Source: Ramlibacter sp. WS9 (GTDB lineage: Bacteria > Pseudomonadota > Gammaproteobacteria > Burkholderiales > Burkholderiaceae_C). Taken from it: a DNA stretch of 64,000 bases. The translations under genes were made by a program, and so were the position numbers. This document shows, piece after piece, positions 1 through 8,113 of the stretch. How positions within the stretch are numbered: position 1 is the stretch's first letter; every line of letters begins with the position of its first letter. The DNA lies in contig NZ_RKMB01000002.1 of NCBI RefSeq assembly GCF_003797765.1, positions 186,001 to 250,000 of the forward strand. Reading direction: 5' to 3'. The notes beneath the pieces were generated by a model. It was not told where the DNA came from, made no database searches, and worked only from the letters and a program-made list of their open reading frames with translations.

Positions 1-594
1 CAAGAGAAGCGGCAGTTCGGCCAGGCAGGCCGGGAAAGCGGACATCCGCTTTTTCACCAGCGCTTTCGGCGCGAACCAAGACAGCGGCGCCTCGCCCAGC
101 TTGTGGCCGTAGAGGCGCAGGTTCGGGTTGGCGGGCGCGGGCCGGTCCGACAGCACGACGTCGAGCCGGTGGAGCGCAAGATCGGCCAGCAACCCCTCGA
201 ACTCGTCTTCATGGCACAGGAGCCGCACGCCGCCGTCGTCGACCGCCGGCCGCAGCAGATGCCGCACGACGAGCTTCGGCAAGCCATCTGAAATGCCCAC
301 GCGCAGGCGGACGCCCTGGCCCGTGGCGGCGTCGCGCACAGCGGCCGGCAATTCCTCGCCCAGCTGGAAGATCTGGTCCGCATAGGCCAGTGCGGCCTCG
401 CCCGCGTCCGTGAGCGCAAGCGCACGGCCCGAAGGCTTGAGCAACGCATGGCCAAGCGACTGCTCCAGCGCCCGCACTTGCGCGCTCACGGTCTGCAACG
501 CCATGTTCAGCCGCTCGGCGCCGCGCGCCATGCCGCCTTGCTTGGCGACGACCCAGAAGTAATACAGGTGGTGGTAGTTGAGCGGGGCGGCCAT
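1..594 (-). CDS. LysR-family regulator, NhaR-like (3' end outside window)
   Basis: DNA-binding transcriptional regulator. The first 198 residues are present; the C-terminus lies beyond base 1. The N-terminus reads MAAPLNYHHLYYFWVVAKQG, which closely resembles NhaR, the activator of Na+/H+ antiporter genes in enterobacteria. It is followed by a LysR winged helix-turn-helix (about residues 5-64) and the start of the substrate-binding domain. The ATG at 592-594 is the natural start because the LysR N-terminal pattern begins there. NhaR-like proteins occur widely as general LysR members, so sodium control is only a possibility; an antiporter gene does lie 5 kb away at 5682, but not adjacent. Confidence 0.85.
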   Translation of the reverse strand, partial: MAAPLNYHHLYYFWVVAKQGGMARGAERLNMALQTVSAQVRALEQSLGHALLKPSGRALALTDAGEAALAYADQIFQLGEELPAAVRDAATGQGVRLRVGISDGLPKLVVRHLLRPAVDDGGVRLLCHEDEFEGLLADLALHRLDVVLSDRPAPANPNLRLYGHKLGEAPLSWFAPKALVKKRMSAFPACLAELPLLL

Positions 595-624
595 GCCCCA
601 AAGTCTAGGGCCTGTTCACAGGCT

Positions 625-3171
625 CTAGGGCCCGAGCTTCGCTCCGCGCACGATTCCGGGTTCGACCGGAACGTTGATGGACGCCCTGATGTCACCTGTC
701 GGGCAGGTTGCGACGAGCGTGTGCACGCCCGCCGGCATGCGGCGCAGCACGAAGCGGCCCTTGTCATCGGGCGCGGCCTCGCGGGCGATCTCTTGCACCC
801 GCACCAGCGGCGCAGCGCTGTTGCCGCACAGGGCCGTCCCTTCGATGCTGCGCAACGCGCGAATCGCAAAATTCACCACCACCGGTTCGCTGAGCGCGAG
901 TGCGCGCGCACGGGGCGGAATGTTCGCCACTTCGTAGCCGGGCGGCAAGGTTTCTGCCACGACGAAGACGCGCGCGTCGCCGGGTGGGGAACCGAGGCGG
1001 TACACGCCGTTCGAATCCGTGATGGCGGTCGCGGTGCTCGGGCCTTCGACGCGCACGGTCACGCCGCCGATCGGCTGCCCCGCGTCGTCGCGCACGGTGC
1101 CGCTCAGGCGGGCACCGGAAAAATTCATGGCAAAGCTCGCGTAGCCGCCCGGCTCGACCGTCTGCATCGATGGCGACGTGAAGTACACGCCGGGCTGCGG
1201 CGGCAGCGCCACATCGACGCGATGCGCGCCGCTGCCGGGGTTATCGAAACTGAAGCGGCCTTCGGCGTCGGTGCGAGTGCGGCGGCCGCGGTCGAGGATC
1301 ACGTCGACGCCGGGCGCCGGCACCGTTGCCGCGTCGGCTTCAGGGCCCACGTTGCGCATGACGACGCCGGTGATCGACCGGCTGCCCTGGCCCGGCACGG
1401 CCAACGCATCGAAGCGCGTGCGCAGCATGAGCTGGAACGACGAGTTGGCGTCGGCGTCGAAGCTGCCCTGCCGCAGGCTCCAGCGCGAATAGCTCACGCC
1501 CACATCGACGTCTTGCGTCAGCCGCCAGTTGGCGTAGAGCGAACCCACCAGCGCGCGGCGCCCGTCCGTCACGCCTTGCGAGCGGTCTTCGATCAAACGC
1601 AAACCCAGTTCGGGCCGGGCTTCGCCCTGGCCGCGCCACGACACGTCCACCCCCGCCTGCACGCGCAAGGGATTCAATCTCAGTTCACCGATCATCACAC
1701 CGCGCGATGCGAGCAGCGCGGCGTTGTCGCGCAGCTGGCGCACCACTTCCTCGGGTTGGGACGCCGCGATGCCCAGCTCGGTCATCGCGCGCCGTACGTC
1801 CGGATCGCCTCGCAGGATGAGGTCCAGCGTGGCCGCTTGCTGCTGCGCGTCGATGTAGGCACTGCCGCGCCAGCCGCCTTCCGCGGCGCGAATGGAGAGG
1901 CGCCCACCGTTGCCGCCGCTGTCCGTCAGCGAAGACCGCTGGTGGCGCAATTGAGCCGTCACGCCGGCGTTCGTGCCTTCGTACGCAACGCCCGCCGCGA
2001 CCGTGCCGCGCGTGACCCTGTCCCCCTCGGTGCCGCGGTACATGCCGGTCGACGCAGCCAGCGTTGCGCTCCATTTCTCCGCGAACTGATGACGCACGTC
2101 TGCGCCGGCCGACGCGCCGGTCGCATGCCCGCCGTGCACGTCGACCCGGCTGGCGGCGCCGTTCATGCTGAGCACGGTGGCCGTCGAGAGCGGCTCCGTC
2201 CACGCGCCCTCGAGGGAGGTGCCGGCCGGCCGGCCGGCACGGGTCGAAGCGAACTCCGATGGCCGATGCACGCCGCGTATCCAGCCCTGGCTGCCGTCCC
2301 TGCGGTAGTCGGCTTCGAAGGAGCCGCCGGGCGTTCCGCTGTAGCCGACCTCGGCGCGGTAGTGCAGCGGATCGGCACCCTGCCCGCCCTCGACACCGAC
2401 CGACACCACCCCGGGCATCGAGGTGCCGCTGTCGGGCAGCCACACCACCGAAGGCACGATCTTCAGCGGGCCATACTGCGTGTGCCACGCGACCGATGCG
2501 GCGCGGTCCGCGTTGCGCGGCACCAGGGGATCTTCCGTGGGAGAAATCGAAGCCATGCCGGCGTGCACCTCCACGTCGCCATCGCGCACATGGGCGCCGC
2601 GCAGCACGACGCCATCGAGCGTGAGCGGCGTGGTGCGCAAGAGCTGGTCGAGCAGCACCAGCGAACGTCCCGGCGATTGCAGCTCGAGGCTGGCAAAAGG
2701 CAGCGCGGTGTAGGCGCGCTGGCCATGCAATTCTTGCTGGCGCAAGGCGTCGACGCGCAGCCGCGCAGCCTTGTCGCCCTGGCCGAACTGGGCCGAGAGC
2801 GACGTGGAAAGACGGCGCAGCCCCGTGTCGTAGCGGCTCTCCCAGACGCCGCGGTTCTGGATGCGCGCAGCGTCGCGCATCCAGGGCAGCGGCGCCGGCG
2901 GGTCGATGTGAACCTGCAGGGTGAATGTCTGTCCGGCCGTGACGACGGTGACCACGGTGTCGCCCGCGCGGCGGCCGAGCAGGACCAGTTGGCCCGCCAC
3001 CACCGCGGTCTCGACCGTCGACGGATCGACGGCGAAGGCCGCGATGGCGCCGGGTACGTCGATCGTGACGGACTCGCGCGCGGCCAGGCGCACGACGTCC
3101 GCATGGGCAGGCCCGGCAACACCCAGCCATGCCGCCATCAGCAGCGCGACGATAAGGAGGCGGCGCTTCAC
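625..3171 (-). CDS. Outer-membrane barrel/usher-like protein of a fimbria-like operon
   Basis: Large secreted protein of 848 aa, last gene of a four-gene surface-structure operon. A signal peptide (about residues 1-24, ending GPAHA) precedes a domain at 27-93 that resembles the N-terminal domain of pilus-assembly secretins (CpaC/RcpA type: DVPGAIAAFAVDPSTVETA). Residues 95-600 are rich in alternating beta strands and look like an outer-membrane barrel. Residues 600-848 hold repeats of the carboxypeptidase-regulatory/SdrD-B beta-sandwich type (for example GVDVILDRGRRTRTDAEGRF and GGVTVRVEGPSTATAITDSN). The GTG start overlaps the chaperone stop (GTGA), implying translational coupling. It sits where a chaperone-usher operon would have its usher, but no standard usher motif was recognised. 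Role as pore or assembly platform is inferred. Confidence 0.7.
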   Translation of the reverse strand: MKRRLLIVALLMAAWLGVAGPAHADVVRLAARESVTIDVPGAIAAFAVDPSTVETAVVAGQLVLLGRRAGDTVVTVVTAGQTFTLQVHIDPPAPLPWMRDAARIQNRGVWESRYDTGLRRLSTSLSAQFGQGDKAARLRVDALRQQELHGQRAYTALPFASLELQSPGRSLVLLDQLLRTTPLTLDGVVLRGAHVRDGDVEVHAGMASISPTEDPLVPRNADRAASVAWHTQYGPLKIVPSVVWLPDSGTSMPGVVSVGVEGGQGADPLHYRAEVGYSGTPGGSFEADYRRDGSQGWIRGVHRPSEFASTRAGRPAGTSLEGAWTEPLSTATVLSMNGAASRVDVHGGHATGASAGADVRHQFAEKWSATLAASTGMYRGTEGDRVTRGTVAAGVAYEGTNAGVTAQLRHQRSSLTDSGGNGGRLSIRAAEGGWRGSAYIDAQQQAATLDLILRGDPDVRRAMTELGIAASQPEEVVRQLRDNAALLASRGVMIGELRLNPLRVQAGVDVSWRGQGEARPELGLRLIEDRSQGVTDGRRALVGSLYANWRLTQDVDVGVSYSRWSLRQGSFDADANSSFQLMLRTRFDALAVPGQGSRSITGVVMRNVGPEADAATVPAPGVDVILDRGRRTRTDAEGRFSFDNPGSGAHRVDVALPPQPGVYFTSPSMQTVEPGGYASFAMNFSGARLSGTVRDDAGQPIGGVTVRVEGPSTATAITDSNGVYRLGSPPGDARVFVVAETLPPGYEVANIPPRARALALSEPVVVNFAIRALRSIEGTALCGNSAAPLVRVQEIAREAAPDDKGRFVLRRMPAGVHTLVATCPTGDIRASINVPVEPGIVRGAKLGP

Positions 3172-3941
3172 GGCACCGAGAGCGAAGAGCTGAGCGTGAG
3201 CGGACGGCCGGCGATGTCGAACGTCGCGACGGCGCGGTAGTTGCCCGTGGGCAGATCGCCGGGAAAGTCGGCCACCAGCGTGGCCTTTTCTCCAGGGAGC
3301 AGGCGCTTCTTCTGGAACGGCACCTTGCCTACCAGCTTGCCCTGCTCGTCGAGGATGATGCCCATGCCGCCGGGGATGGCCGGCTCGGTGCCGTCGTTGA
3401 CGACCTGGCTGCGCAGTTGCGCATTGGCCGACGCGGAGGGCGGGATCACCTCGAGCGGCTGCGCCTGGATCGAGATGCGATCGGAAACTGTGAAGGTGAA
3501 CAGCGTGCCCAGCGACAGCAGCGCGCGCTGCTTGCCGGTGACCACAGCGTTCGTACCGCGAAACAGCGCGACCACCGCGCGATGGCGCATGGTCGGCGGC
3601 AAGGTGAAGGTGACGCTGACGCTTCCGCTCGAACGCGGCTCGACGCGGATGCGCGGTGGCGAGAACACGGCCGATGCGGCGATGCTGTCCGGAAGGCGCC
3701 CGGCCTCGACGAACTGCCGCGCGCCCTCGCGCACGACGACGTCCTTGGCTTCCATCACGAACTCGAGCGCAACGTCGCTTTCGTTCTGCATGGCGAGCGA
3801 CTGCGTCACGCTCTGGCCGGTCTCACCTTTCAAAGGCACGACGGCCGGACGCAGGATCAAGGTTTGCGCCGCGGCCGCGGCACAGGCCGCGTGCAGGAAA
3901 AGCGCGAGAAGAAGGCGAGTCATCGGGAGCATGGAATCCAT
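3168..3941 (-). CDS. Periplasmic pilus chaperone-like protein
   Basis: Predicted periplasmic chaperone of 257 aa. A signal peptide is best read from the internal Met at residue 7 (MTRLLLALFLHAACAAAAA). The mature part has the two-sandwich layout of PapD-type chaperones: a first domain with a strand of the form QSLAMQNESDVALEFVMEAK, and a second domain ending TGNYRAVATFDIAGRPLTLS. The classical chaperone signature was not clear, so this is a distant member. It lies between the 157-aa secreted protein (16-nt gap) and the barrel protein (4-nt overlap). The inferred job is to hold subunits such as the 4452-4973 product before export across the outer membrane. Confidence 0.65.
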   Translation of the reverse strand: MDSMLPMTRLLLALFLHAACAAAAAQTLILRPAVVPLKGETGQSVTQSLAMQNESDVALEFVMEAKDVVVREGARQFVEAGRLPDSIAASAVFSPPRIRVEPRSSGSVSVTFTLPPTMRHRAVVALFRGTNAVVTGKQRALLSLGTLFTFTVSDRISIQAQPLEVIPPSASANAQLRSQVVNDGTEPAIPGGMGIILDEQGKLVGKVPFQKKRLLPGEKATLVADFPGDLPTGNYRAVATFDIAGRPLTLSSSLSVP

Positions 3942-3957
3942 CGGGCCGGTGGCGCGG

Positions 3958-4431
3958 TCAATCGGTTTCGGCCAGCCATTGCAGGTTGTTCAGGAAGGGG
4001 CCGGCGGGAACCCCGGCGGGAATGATCATCTCGATCTGGTGCACGACGACCGAACCCACGCGGTGCGCCGGATCGACGAGGCGCGGCACGGTGGACAGCG
4101 CCGCGCCGTCGACACGGACGGTCACGCCCGGCGTGTCAGCCTGCAGCGCCACCGACATGCGCGCTGTTGCGCCCACGCCTTCCAGCTTGACGGACACGCG
4201 CCGGGTGATGCGGATCGCATTGGCGCGTTCGCGTCCCCCGGACGCCGACACGCGGCCGACGTCCAGGAACACGTCGCTGCCCGAGGGGCCGGAGGCGCCT
4301 CCTTCAACGAGCGGGAACGTGATGCGAAGCGGCTGCGGCGCCAGCAAGGAAGGCGTTGCCGCGGCCATGCCGGCCGCGTGCGCCGCGGGCATGAGAAGCA
4401 GCAGCAACCAGAGGAGGCACGGGCGCGCCAT
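3958..4431 (-). CDS. Secreted protein of the fimbria-like operon, unknown fold
   Basis: Protein of 157 aa with a clear signal peptide (MARPCLLWLLLLLMPAAHAA, cleavage near residue 20). The mature part is beta-rich and ends FLNNLQWLAETD. No family was recognised. It is encoded between the subunit gene (20-nt gap) and the chaperone gene (16-nt gap), so it is almost certainly co-expressed. It could be a minor subunit, a tip protein or a second assembly factor. Its high content of Val, Ala and Gly and the lack of cysteines in the mature part resemble beta-sandwich pilins. Confidence 0.65.
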   Translation of the reverse strand: MARPCLLWLLLLLMPAAHAAGMAAATPSLLAPQPLRITFPLVEGGASGPSGSDVFLDVGRVSASGGRERANAIRITRRVSVKLEGVGATARMSVALQADTPGVTVRVDGAALSTVPRLVDPAHRVGSVVVHQIEMIIPAGVPAGPFLNNLQWLAETD

Positions 4432-4451
4432 CGCAACAGTCCAGCGCCGGC

Positions 4452-4973
4452 TTAGTTGGAGGTGGCGGTGAAATTGATCGCGTTGTCAATGGCGGCGGCG
4501 GCGGCCGAGTCGGCAACCACCATGTCCCACGAGTAGGAGCCTGTGGACGCGTAAGTGCCGGTCGACGTCAGCGTGGTCGCGGCGGAGTCGCTCAGCGTGC
4601 TGCCATTGAGTTTCCACACGATGCCGCTGGCGGGTGCGCTTCCGAGTTGCGCGTCCAGCGTGTAGTCGGTGCTGGTGAGGTTGGCCTTGTCGACCTTGAC
4701 GCCCACGGTCGACGACAGCGTCCAGTCGGAAGCGCCGCGAGCCAGCGTGAAGCCCGTCGGTGCGGAACCGTACTTGCTGATGTTGCCCAGCGCGGACGTG
4801 GCTGCGGCGGTGCCGGTGCCCGAGGTCGTGCCGCCTGCGGATTCAATCGTCAGGTTGATCGAACTCTCGACCGTGCCGGTCACGGTGAGGGTGCCGGACG
4901 AAGTCGCGGCGCCGGCGGCCGTTACGGCGGTCAGTGCGGCAAGGGCAAGGGCGCTCAGGAAAAACTGCTTCAT
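4452..4973 (-). CDS. Probable major subunit of a fimbria-like structure
   Basis: Secreted protein of 173 aa, first gene of the operon. The start is the ATG at 4971-4973, where the signal peptide MKQFFLSALALAALTAVTAA begins; a longer frame upstream has no signal sequence. The mature protein is Ser/Thr/Gly/Ala-rich and beta-stranded (GTLTVTGTVESSINLTIESA), with very few charged residues and no cysteine. This matches the composition of polymerising fimbrial subunits and DUF4402-like or spore-coat-U-like proteins. A subunit gene first, followed by chaperone and barrel genes, is the usual order in pilus operons. The polymer is inferred, not shown. Confidence 0.65.
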   Translation of the reverse strand: MKQFFLSALALAALTAVTAAGAATSSGTLTVTGTVESSINLTIESAGGTTSGTGTAAATSALGNISKYGSAPTGFTLARGASDWTLSSTVGVKVDKANLTSTDYTLDAQLGSAPASGIVWKLNGSTLSDSAATTLTSTGTYASTGSYSWDMVVADSAAAAAIDNAINFTATSN

Positions 4974-5231
4974 GGTGTGGAATCTCGTTCGGTTTCGGGT
5001 AGAGGCCTTGGTCCCCCTCGGCCTGCCGGCAAACGCTGCCTGCAGAGCCAGTAGGCCAGCCGCATTCGATTCATCCTTAGGGAATTGGCTTACGCGCAAC
5101 TGAGGAAATCAGCGGGTTGACGCCGTGTTCGCAACAAAGCTTTACCCGCGCGAAACACACTCGTGTTTTCGTTCAGCACCGGTTCAGCGGTGCGGTCGCA
5201 CCATGCAAGCACCTAACCCAAGGAGCTTTCG
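4974..5231. other. Intergenic region between fimbria operon and secreted-protein gene
   Basis: Divergent promoter region of 258 bp. Directly visible are a near-palindrome around 5151-5176 (GAAACAC near GTGTTTTC) and a good Shine-Dalgarno AAGGAG at 5219-5224 for the gene at 5232. No convincing -35/-10 pair could be fixed by eye for the leftward operon. Confidence 0.3.
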
Positions 5232-5588
5232 ATGACCCACTTTCTTTCCACCAAGACCCTCGTTGCTTCGGCCATCGCGCTGGGCACCATCGTCGCGGGC
5301 TCCGCGGCCCACGCCCGCACCGACGTGACGCTGGTCTACGCACAGCCGCAGCCGCACACCGTGCAGTTCAACCACGACAGTGACCGCTTCGATCGCTTCG
5401 ATCGCCACGACCGCCGCGGCGGCGCATTCGGCGACGCCGACCGTGATGGCATCCCGAACAAGTTCGACCGCGACTCGCGCTACTTCGATGCACGCGCCAC
5501 GTTCCGCCACGCGCAGTGGAGCGACTTCGACCGCGACGGCTTTGTGAACCGGTTCGACCGCGCGCCGCGCAACCCGCGCTGGCATTGA
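5232..5588 (+). CDS. Secreted Asp/Arg-rich protein with calcium-binding-like loops
   Basis: Exported protein of 118 aa: signal peptide about residues 1-28 (ends GSAAHA), then a segment dominated by Asp, Arg, Phe and His. Two copies of a DxDxDG loop are visible, DADRDGIPNKFDRD and DFDRDGFVNRFDR. These resemble EF-hand or thrombospondin type-3 calcium loops. An AAGGAG ribosome-binding site lies 7 nt before the ATG. Proteins of this type occur as unnamed exported proteins in Burkholderiales; the function is unknown. The gene sits just upstream of the antiporter riboswitch, with only 24 nt between its stop and the first riboswitch stem. Confidence 0.75.
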   Translation: MTHFLSTKTLVASAIALGTIVAGSAAHARTDVTLVYAQPQPHTVQFNHDSDRFDRFDRHDRRGGAFGDADRDGIPNKFDRDSRYFDARATFRHAQWSDFDRDGFVNRFDRAPRNPRWH

Positions 5589-5610
5589 GCCTGACAGCGG
5601 TAGACTAACG

Positions 5611-5681
5611 ACGGGTGCCGCATCCCTCGATGCGGCAGGTTCAGCGACGGTCGGGCCGCCTCGCGGCTTTGCCATGAACCG
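5611..5681 (+). ncRNA. Probable nhaA-I-type riboswitch (Li+/Na+ class) upstream of antiporter
   Basis: The leader of the antiporter gene folds into a compact three-stem structure. Stem 1 is a perfect 8-bp hairpin (5616-5623 with 5630-5637). A closing helix GGTTCA (5638-5643) pairs with TGAACC (5675-5680), which ends 1 nt before the ATG at 5682. Inside it, GCCGC (5655-5659) pairs with GCGGC (5663-5667). The order of conserved blocks (GGGTGCCGC, GCGGCAGGTT, GACGGTCGGGCCGCC) matches my memory of the nhaA-I RNA motif, reported as a Li+-sensing riboswitch found before cation/proton antiporters. The closing helix would bury the ribosome-binding region, so translational control is the likely mode. 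Confidence 0.7.
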
Positions 5682-6938
5682 ATGCAAGACTCCCCGTCAC
5701 TTCTCCAGGCCATTGCGGCTGCGCTTTTCGGCGTGGCTTTGCTCCACACCTTCGCGGCAAAACAGTTCGAGCGGCTGTCCGCGCGCTACCCCCGTCACGC
5801 CGGACTGTTCCACCTGCTCGGCGAGATCGAGGTGGTGTTCGGCTTCTGGGCCATCGTCCTCGTCACCGCCATGGCCGTCCTGGCGAGCCCTGCCCAGGCA
5901 CTGCAATACGCCGAGAGCCGGCAATACACCGAGCCCCTGTTCGTCTTCGTCGTGATGGTGGTGTCGGCCTCCAGGCCAGTCATCCAGGCGGTCGGCGCGA
6001 TGATCGACTTCCTGGCCGATCGGCTGCCCGTGGACACCACCGCCGCGCGGGCATGGCTGTCGCTCGCGGTCGTTCCCCTCGTCGGGTCCCTCATCACCGA
6101 ACCCGCGGCCATGACGATCGCGGCGCTGGCTCTTGCGCCGCAGATATTCCGGCGAGAAGTCCCCGAGGGGCCGAAGTATTTCGCGCTGGGCGTGCTGTTC
6201 GTGAACATCTCCATCGGCGGCACGCTGACGTCGTTCGCCGCGCCGCCCGTGCTGATGGTGGCGGGCACGTGGGGCTGGGATTCGCCGTACATGGCGTCGA
6301 CGTTCGGATGGAAGGCCACGCTGGCGGTGATCGTCAACGCAACCGCGGCGACGTGGCTGCTGCGCGGGCATCTCGCCCCGCGCGTCGACAAGGATGCGGA
6401 GCGCGCCGCGCCGCCGCTGGTGGTTGCGATCCACCTCGCGTTCCTGGCTGCGGTTGTGGTATTGGCCCACCACCCTGTCGCCTTTCTCGCGCTCTTCCTG
6501 ATGTTCGTCGGGTACACGCACGCCTACCAACGGCACCAGGATCCGCTCCTCATCAAGGAGGCGTTGCTGGTCGCCTTCTTCCTGGCGGGCCTCGTGGTGC
6601 TGGGCGGGATGCAGCAGTGGTGGCTGCAGCCTCTCGTCGAGGCCATGTCTCCGGCAGCCCTCTTTCTCGGCGCTGCCGCGCTCACGGCCGTGACGGACAA
6701 CGCGGCGCTCACTTACCTCGGCTCGCTCATCGTTGGCATCTCGGAGCCGGCCAAGTACAGCCTGGTGGCCGGCGCGGTTGCGGGTGGTGGATTGACGGTG
6801 ATTGCAAATGCGCCCAACCCGGCAGGCATTGCGCTGCTCAAGTCCGGCTTCGCTGACGGGACCGTGGGTGCAGCTGAGCTGCTGCTGGGTGCCGCGGCAC
6901 CTACAGTTGTTGCACTCGCGGTTTTCTGGTTCCTGTAG
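5682..6938 (+). CDS. Putative Na+/H+ antiporter (PF07399-type)
   Basis: Polytopic inner-membrane protein of 418 aa with about 11-12 hydrophobic segments. It matches the family of putative Na+/H+ antiporters (Na_H_antiport_3) in length and in blocks such as SLITEPAAMTIAALALAP, GTLTSFAAPPVLMVA and AVTDNAALTYLGSLIVG, where acidic residues sit inside membrane segments. The start at 5682 follows the closing helix of the riboswitch directly; an overlapping ATG at 5674 is out of frame. The expected role is export of Na+ or Li+ in exchange for protons. The riboswitch makes a cation role more convincing than the family name alone. Confidence 0.85.
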   Translation: MQDSPSLLQAIAAALFGVALLHTFAAKQFERLSARYPRHAGLFHLLGEIEVVFGFWAIVLVTAMAVLASPAQALQYAESRQYTEPLFVFVVMVVSASRPVIQAVGAMIDFLADRLPVDTTAARAWLSLAVVPLVGSLITEPAAMTIAALALAPQIFRREVPEGPKYFALGVLFVNISIGGTLTSFAAPPVLMVAGTWGWDSPYMASTFGWKATLAVIVNATAATWLLRGHLAPRVDKDAERAAPPLVVAIHLAFLAAVVVLAHHPVAFLALFLMFVGYTHAYQRHQDPLLIKEALLVAFFLAGLVVLGGMQQWWLQPLVEAMSPAALFLGAAALTAVTDNAALTYLGSLIVGISEPAKYSLVAGAVAGGGLTVIANAPNPAGIALLKSGFADGTVGAAELLLGAAAPTVVALAVFWFL

Positions 6939-6983
6939 ATGTGTGGCACAGTGGTTTTCGATTCCGCCACAAGGAGTGCACAG

Positions 6984-7463
6984 ATGATGAGCAAGAACAC
7001 GATTTGTCTCTGGTACAACGGCACGGCATTGGACGCCGCGAAGTTCTACGCCGAGACGTTCCCCGACAGCGCGGTGGGCCGCATCAATCGCGCGCCGGGC
7101 GACTATCCCTCGGGCAAGCAGGGCGACGTCTTGACGGTCGAATTCACCGTGATGGGCATTCCCTGCCTGGGCCTGAACGGCGGCCCGACTTTCACGCACA
7201 GCGAGGCGTTCTCGTTCCAGGTTGCCACAGAGGACCAGGCGGAGACCGACCGATTGTGGAATGCCATCGTGGGCAACGGCGGCAAGGAAAGCGCATGCGG
7301 CTGGTGCAAGGACAAGTGGGGCCTGAACTGGCAGATCACGCCCCGCGTGCTGAGCGAAGCGATCAACAACCCCGATCGCGCGGCCGCCAAGCGCGCCTTC
7401 GAGGCGATGATGGAGATGGGAAAGATCGACGTCGCGAAGATTGAAGCGGCTTTGCGCGGTTAG
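6984..7463 (+). CDS. PhnB-like VOC-fold protein
   Basis: Small soluble protein of 159 aa with a single PhnB/3-demethylubiquinone-methyltransferase-like VOC fold. Diagnostic blocks are LWYNGTALDAAKFYAETFPD at the N-terminus, GIPCLGLNGGPTFTHSEAFS in the middle and CGWCKDKWGLNWQITPRVL near the C-terminus. The start is set by AAGGAG at 6971-6976, 7 nt before ATG 6984; the second Met directly follows. Members are usually of unknown catalytic activity. It follows the antiporter by 45 nt and may share its transcript. Confidence 0.85.
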   Translation: MMSKNTICLWYNGTALDAAKFYAETFPDSAVGRINRAPGDYPSGKQGDVLTVEFTVMGIPCLGLNGGPTFTHSEAFSFQVATEDQAETDRLWNAIVGNGGKESACGWCKDKWGLNWQITPRVLSEAINNPDRAAAKRAFEAMMEMGKIDVAKIEAALRG

Positions 7464-7507
7464 TGGCCTGTCCCGCACTTCAATGGCTGGTGCTCTTGGA
7501 CCTCGCG

Positions 7508-7760
7508 GCAACGCCGTGCACGGCCGGGCCGCGGCGCGATGGCTACGGCGTCCGGCTGCGGCGCTTTCGCGCCTTTAGCCGGAGTCCCCGCGCTGAACGG
7601 TCTTGCGGCCCGCGCGGCACAACTCACCACGCTTTGCGCGGTTCAAACAAGTGCCGCGAGCATGAGACGGTCGCGTCGCAAGCGACGCTGGGCCGCAAGA
7701 CCGTCCACCGCGGGCGCCTGGGCTTTATTCGCGCCGCGGCCCGGCCATGCACGGCGTTGC
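7508..7760 (+). repeat. Hairpin-ended repeat, copy 1
   Basis: A non-coding unit of 253 bp bounded by 32-bp inverted arms (7508-7539 and 7729-7760) that pair at 31 of 32 positions. It holds an inner hairpin GCGTCGC-AA-GCGACGC (7676-7691) enclosed by GACGGTC/GACCGTC. The blocks TCAAACAA, CGCGAGCATGA and GCGCCTGGGCT are shared with copy 2 (7854-8113), which lies in the opposite orientation. Small open frames here overlap on both strands and look like chance products of the high GC. Confidence 0.8.
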
Positions 7761-7853
7761 AGTGAGATGGTGGCGTGCGGCGCAGGCGTGCCGAGATCCT
7801 GGCGGACGACCAAAGCGTTGGCCTTCCACCGGGGGCGCGCCAACAGTGTCTCT

Positions 7854-8113
7854 GCGAAGCTGTGCGTGGGCGGGCTGCGGCGCGAATAGAGCCCAGGCGC
7901 TTGCGCCGGGAGACCGCGCGACCCAGCACGGCTTCAGCCGTGCGACCGTTTCATGCTCGCGAAAATTGTTTGAGTCGCAGCGTAGCGGAGGCGAGTTTTT
8001 TCGCGCGGGTCGCGGGGTCTCCCGGCGCAAGGAATTCGGCAGGAGCTTGCGACAGCAAGGCGATGACTAACGCCGTAGCCATCGCGCCGCAGCCCGCCCA
8101 CGCACAGCTTCGC
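7854..8113 (-). repeat. Hairpin-ended repeat, copy 2 (inverted)
   Basis: Second copy, 260 bp, opposite orientation to 7508-7760. Its arms (7854-7885 and 8082-8113) are perfect 32-bp inverted repeats. They differ from the arms of copy 1 at seven positions, each compensated within the copy. Its inner hairpin is GCACGGC-TGAA-GCCGTGC, a different sequence from copy 1 at the same place. Both copies are bordered on the outside by GGACCTCGCG (7498-7507, and its complement at 8114-8123). The unit ends 2 nt before the stop of the GIY-YIG gene. Confidence 0.8.

Noticed and set aside
448..3240. A 930-aa open frame on the plus strand
   Set aside because: It is Arg/His/Ala-rich, has no domain pattern and is fully antisense to the fimbrial barrel gene, which has a signal peptide and clear domains. 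It is a GC-driven shadow.
5674..5955. ATG at 5674 as a translated leader peptide for the antiporter
   Set aside because: It overlaps the riboswitch closing helix, is in another frame from the antiporter and has no ribosome-binding site; its long frame is a GC shadow of the antiporter gene.
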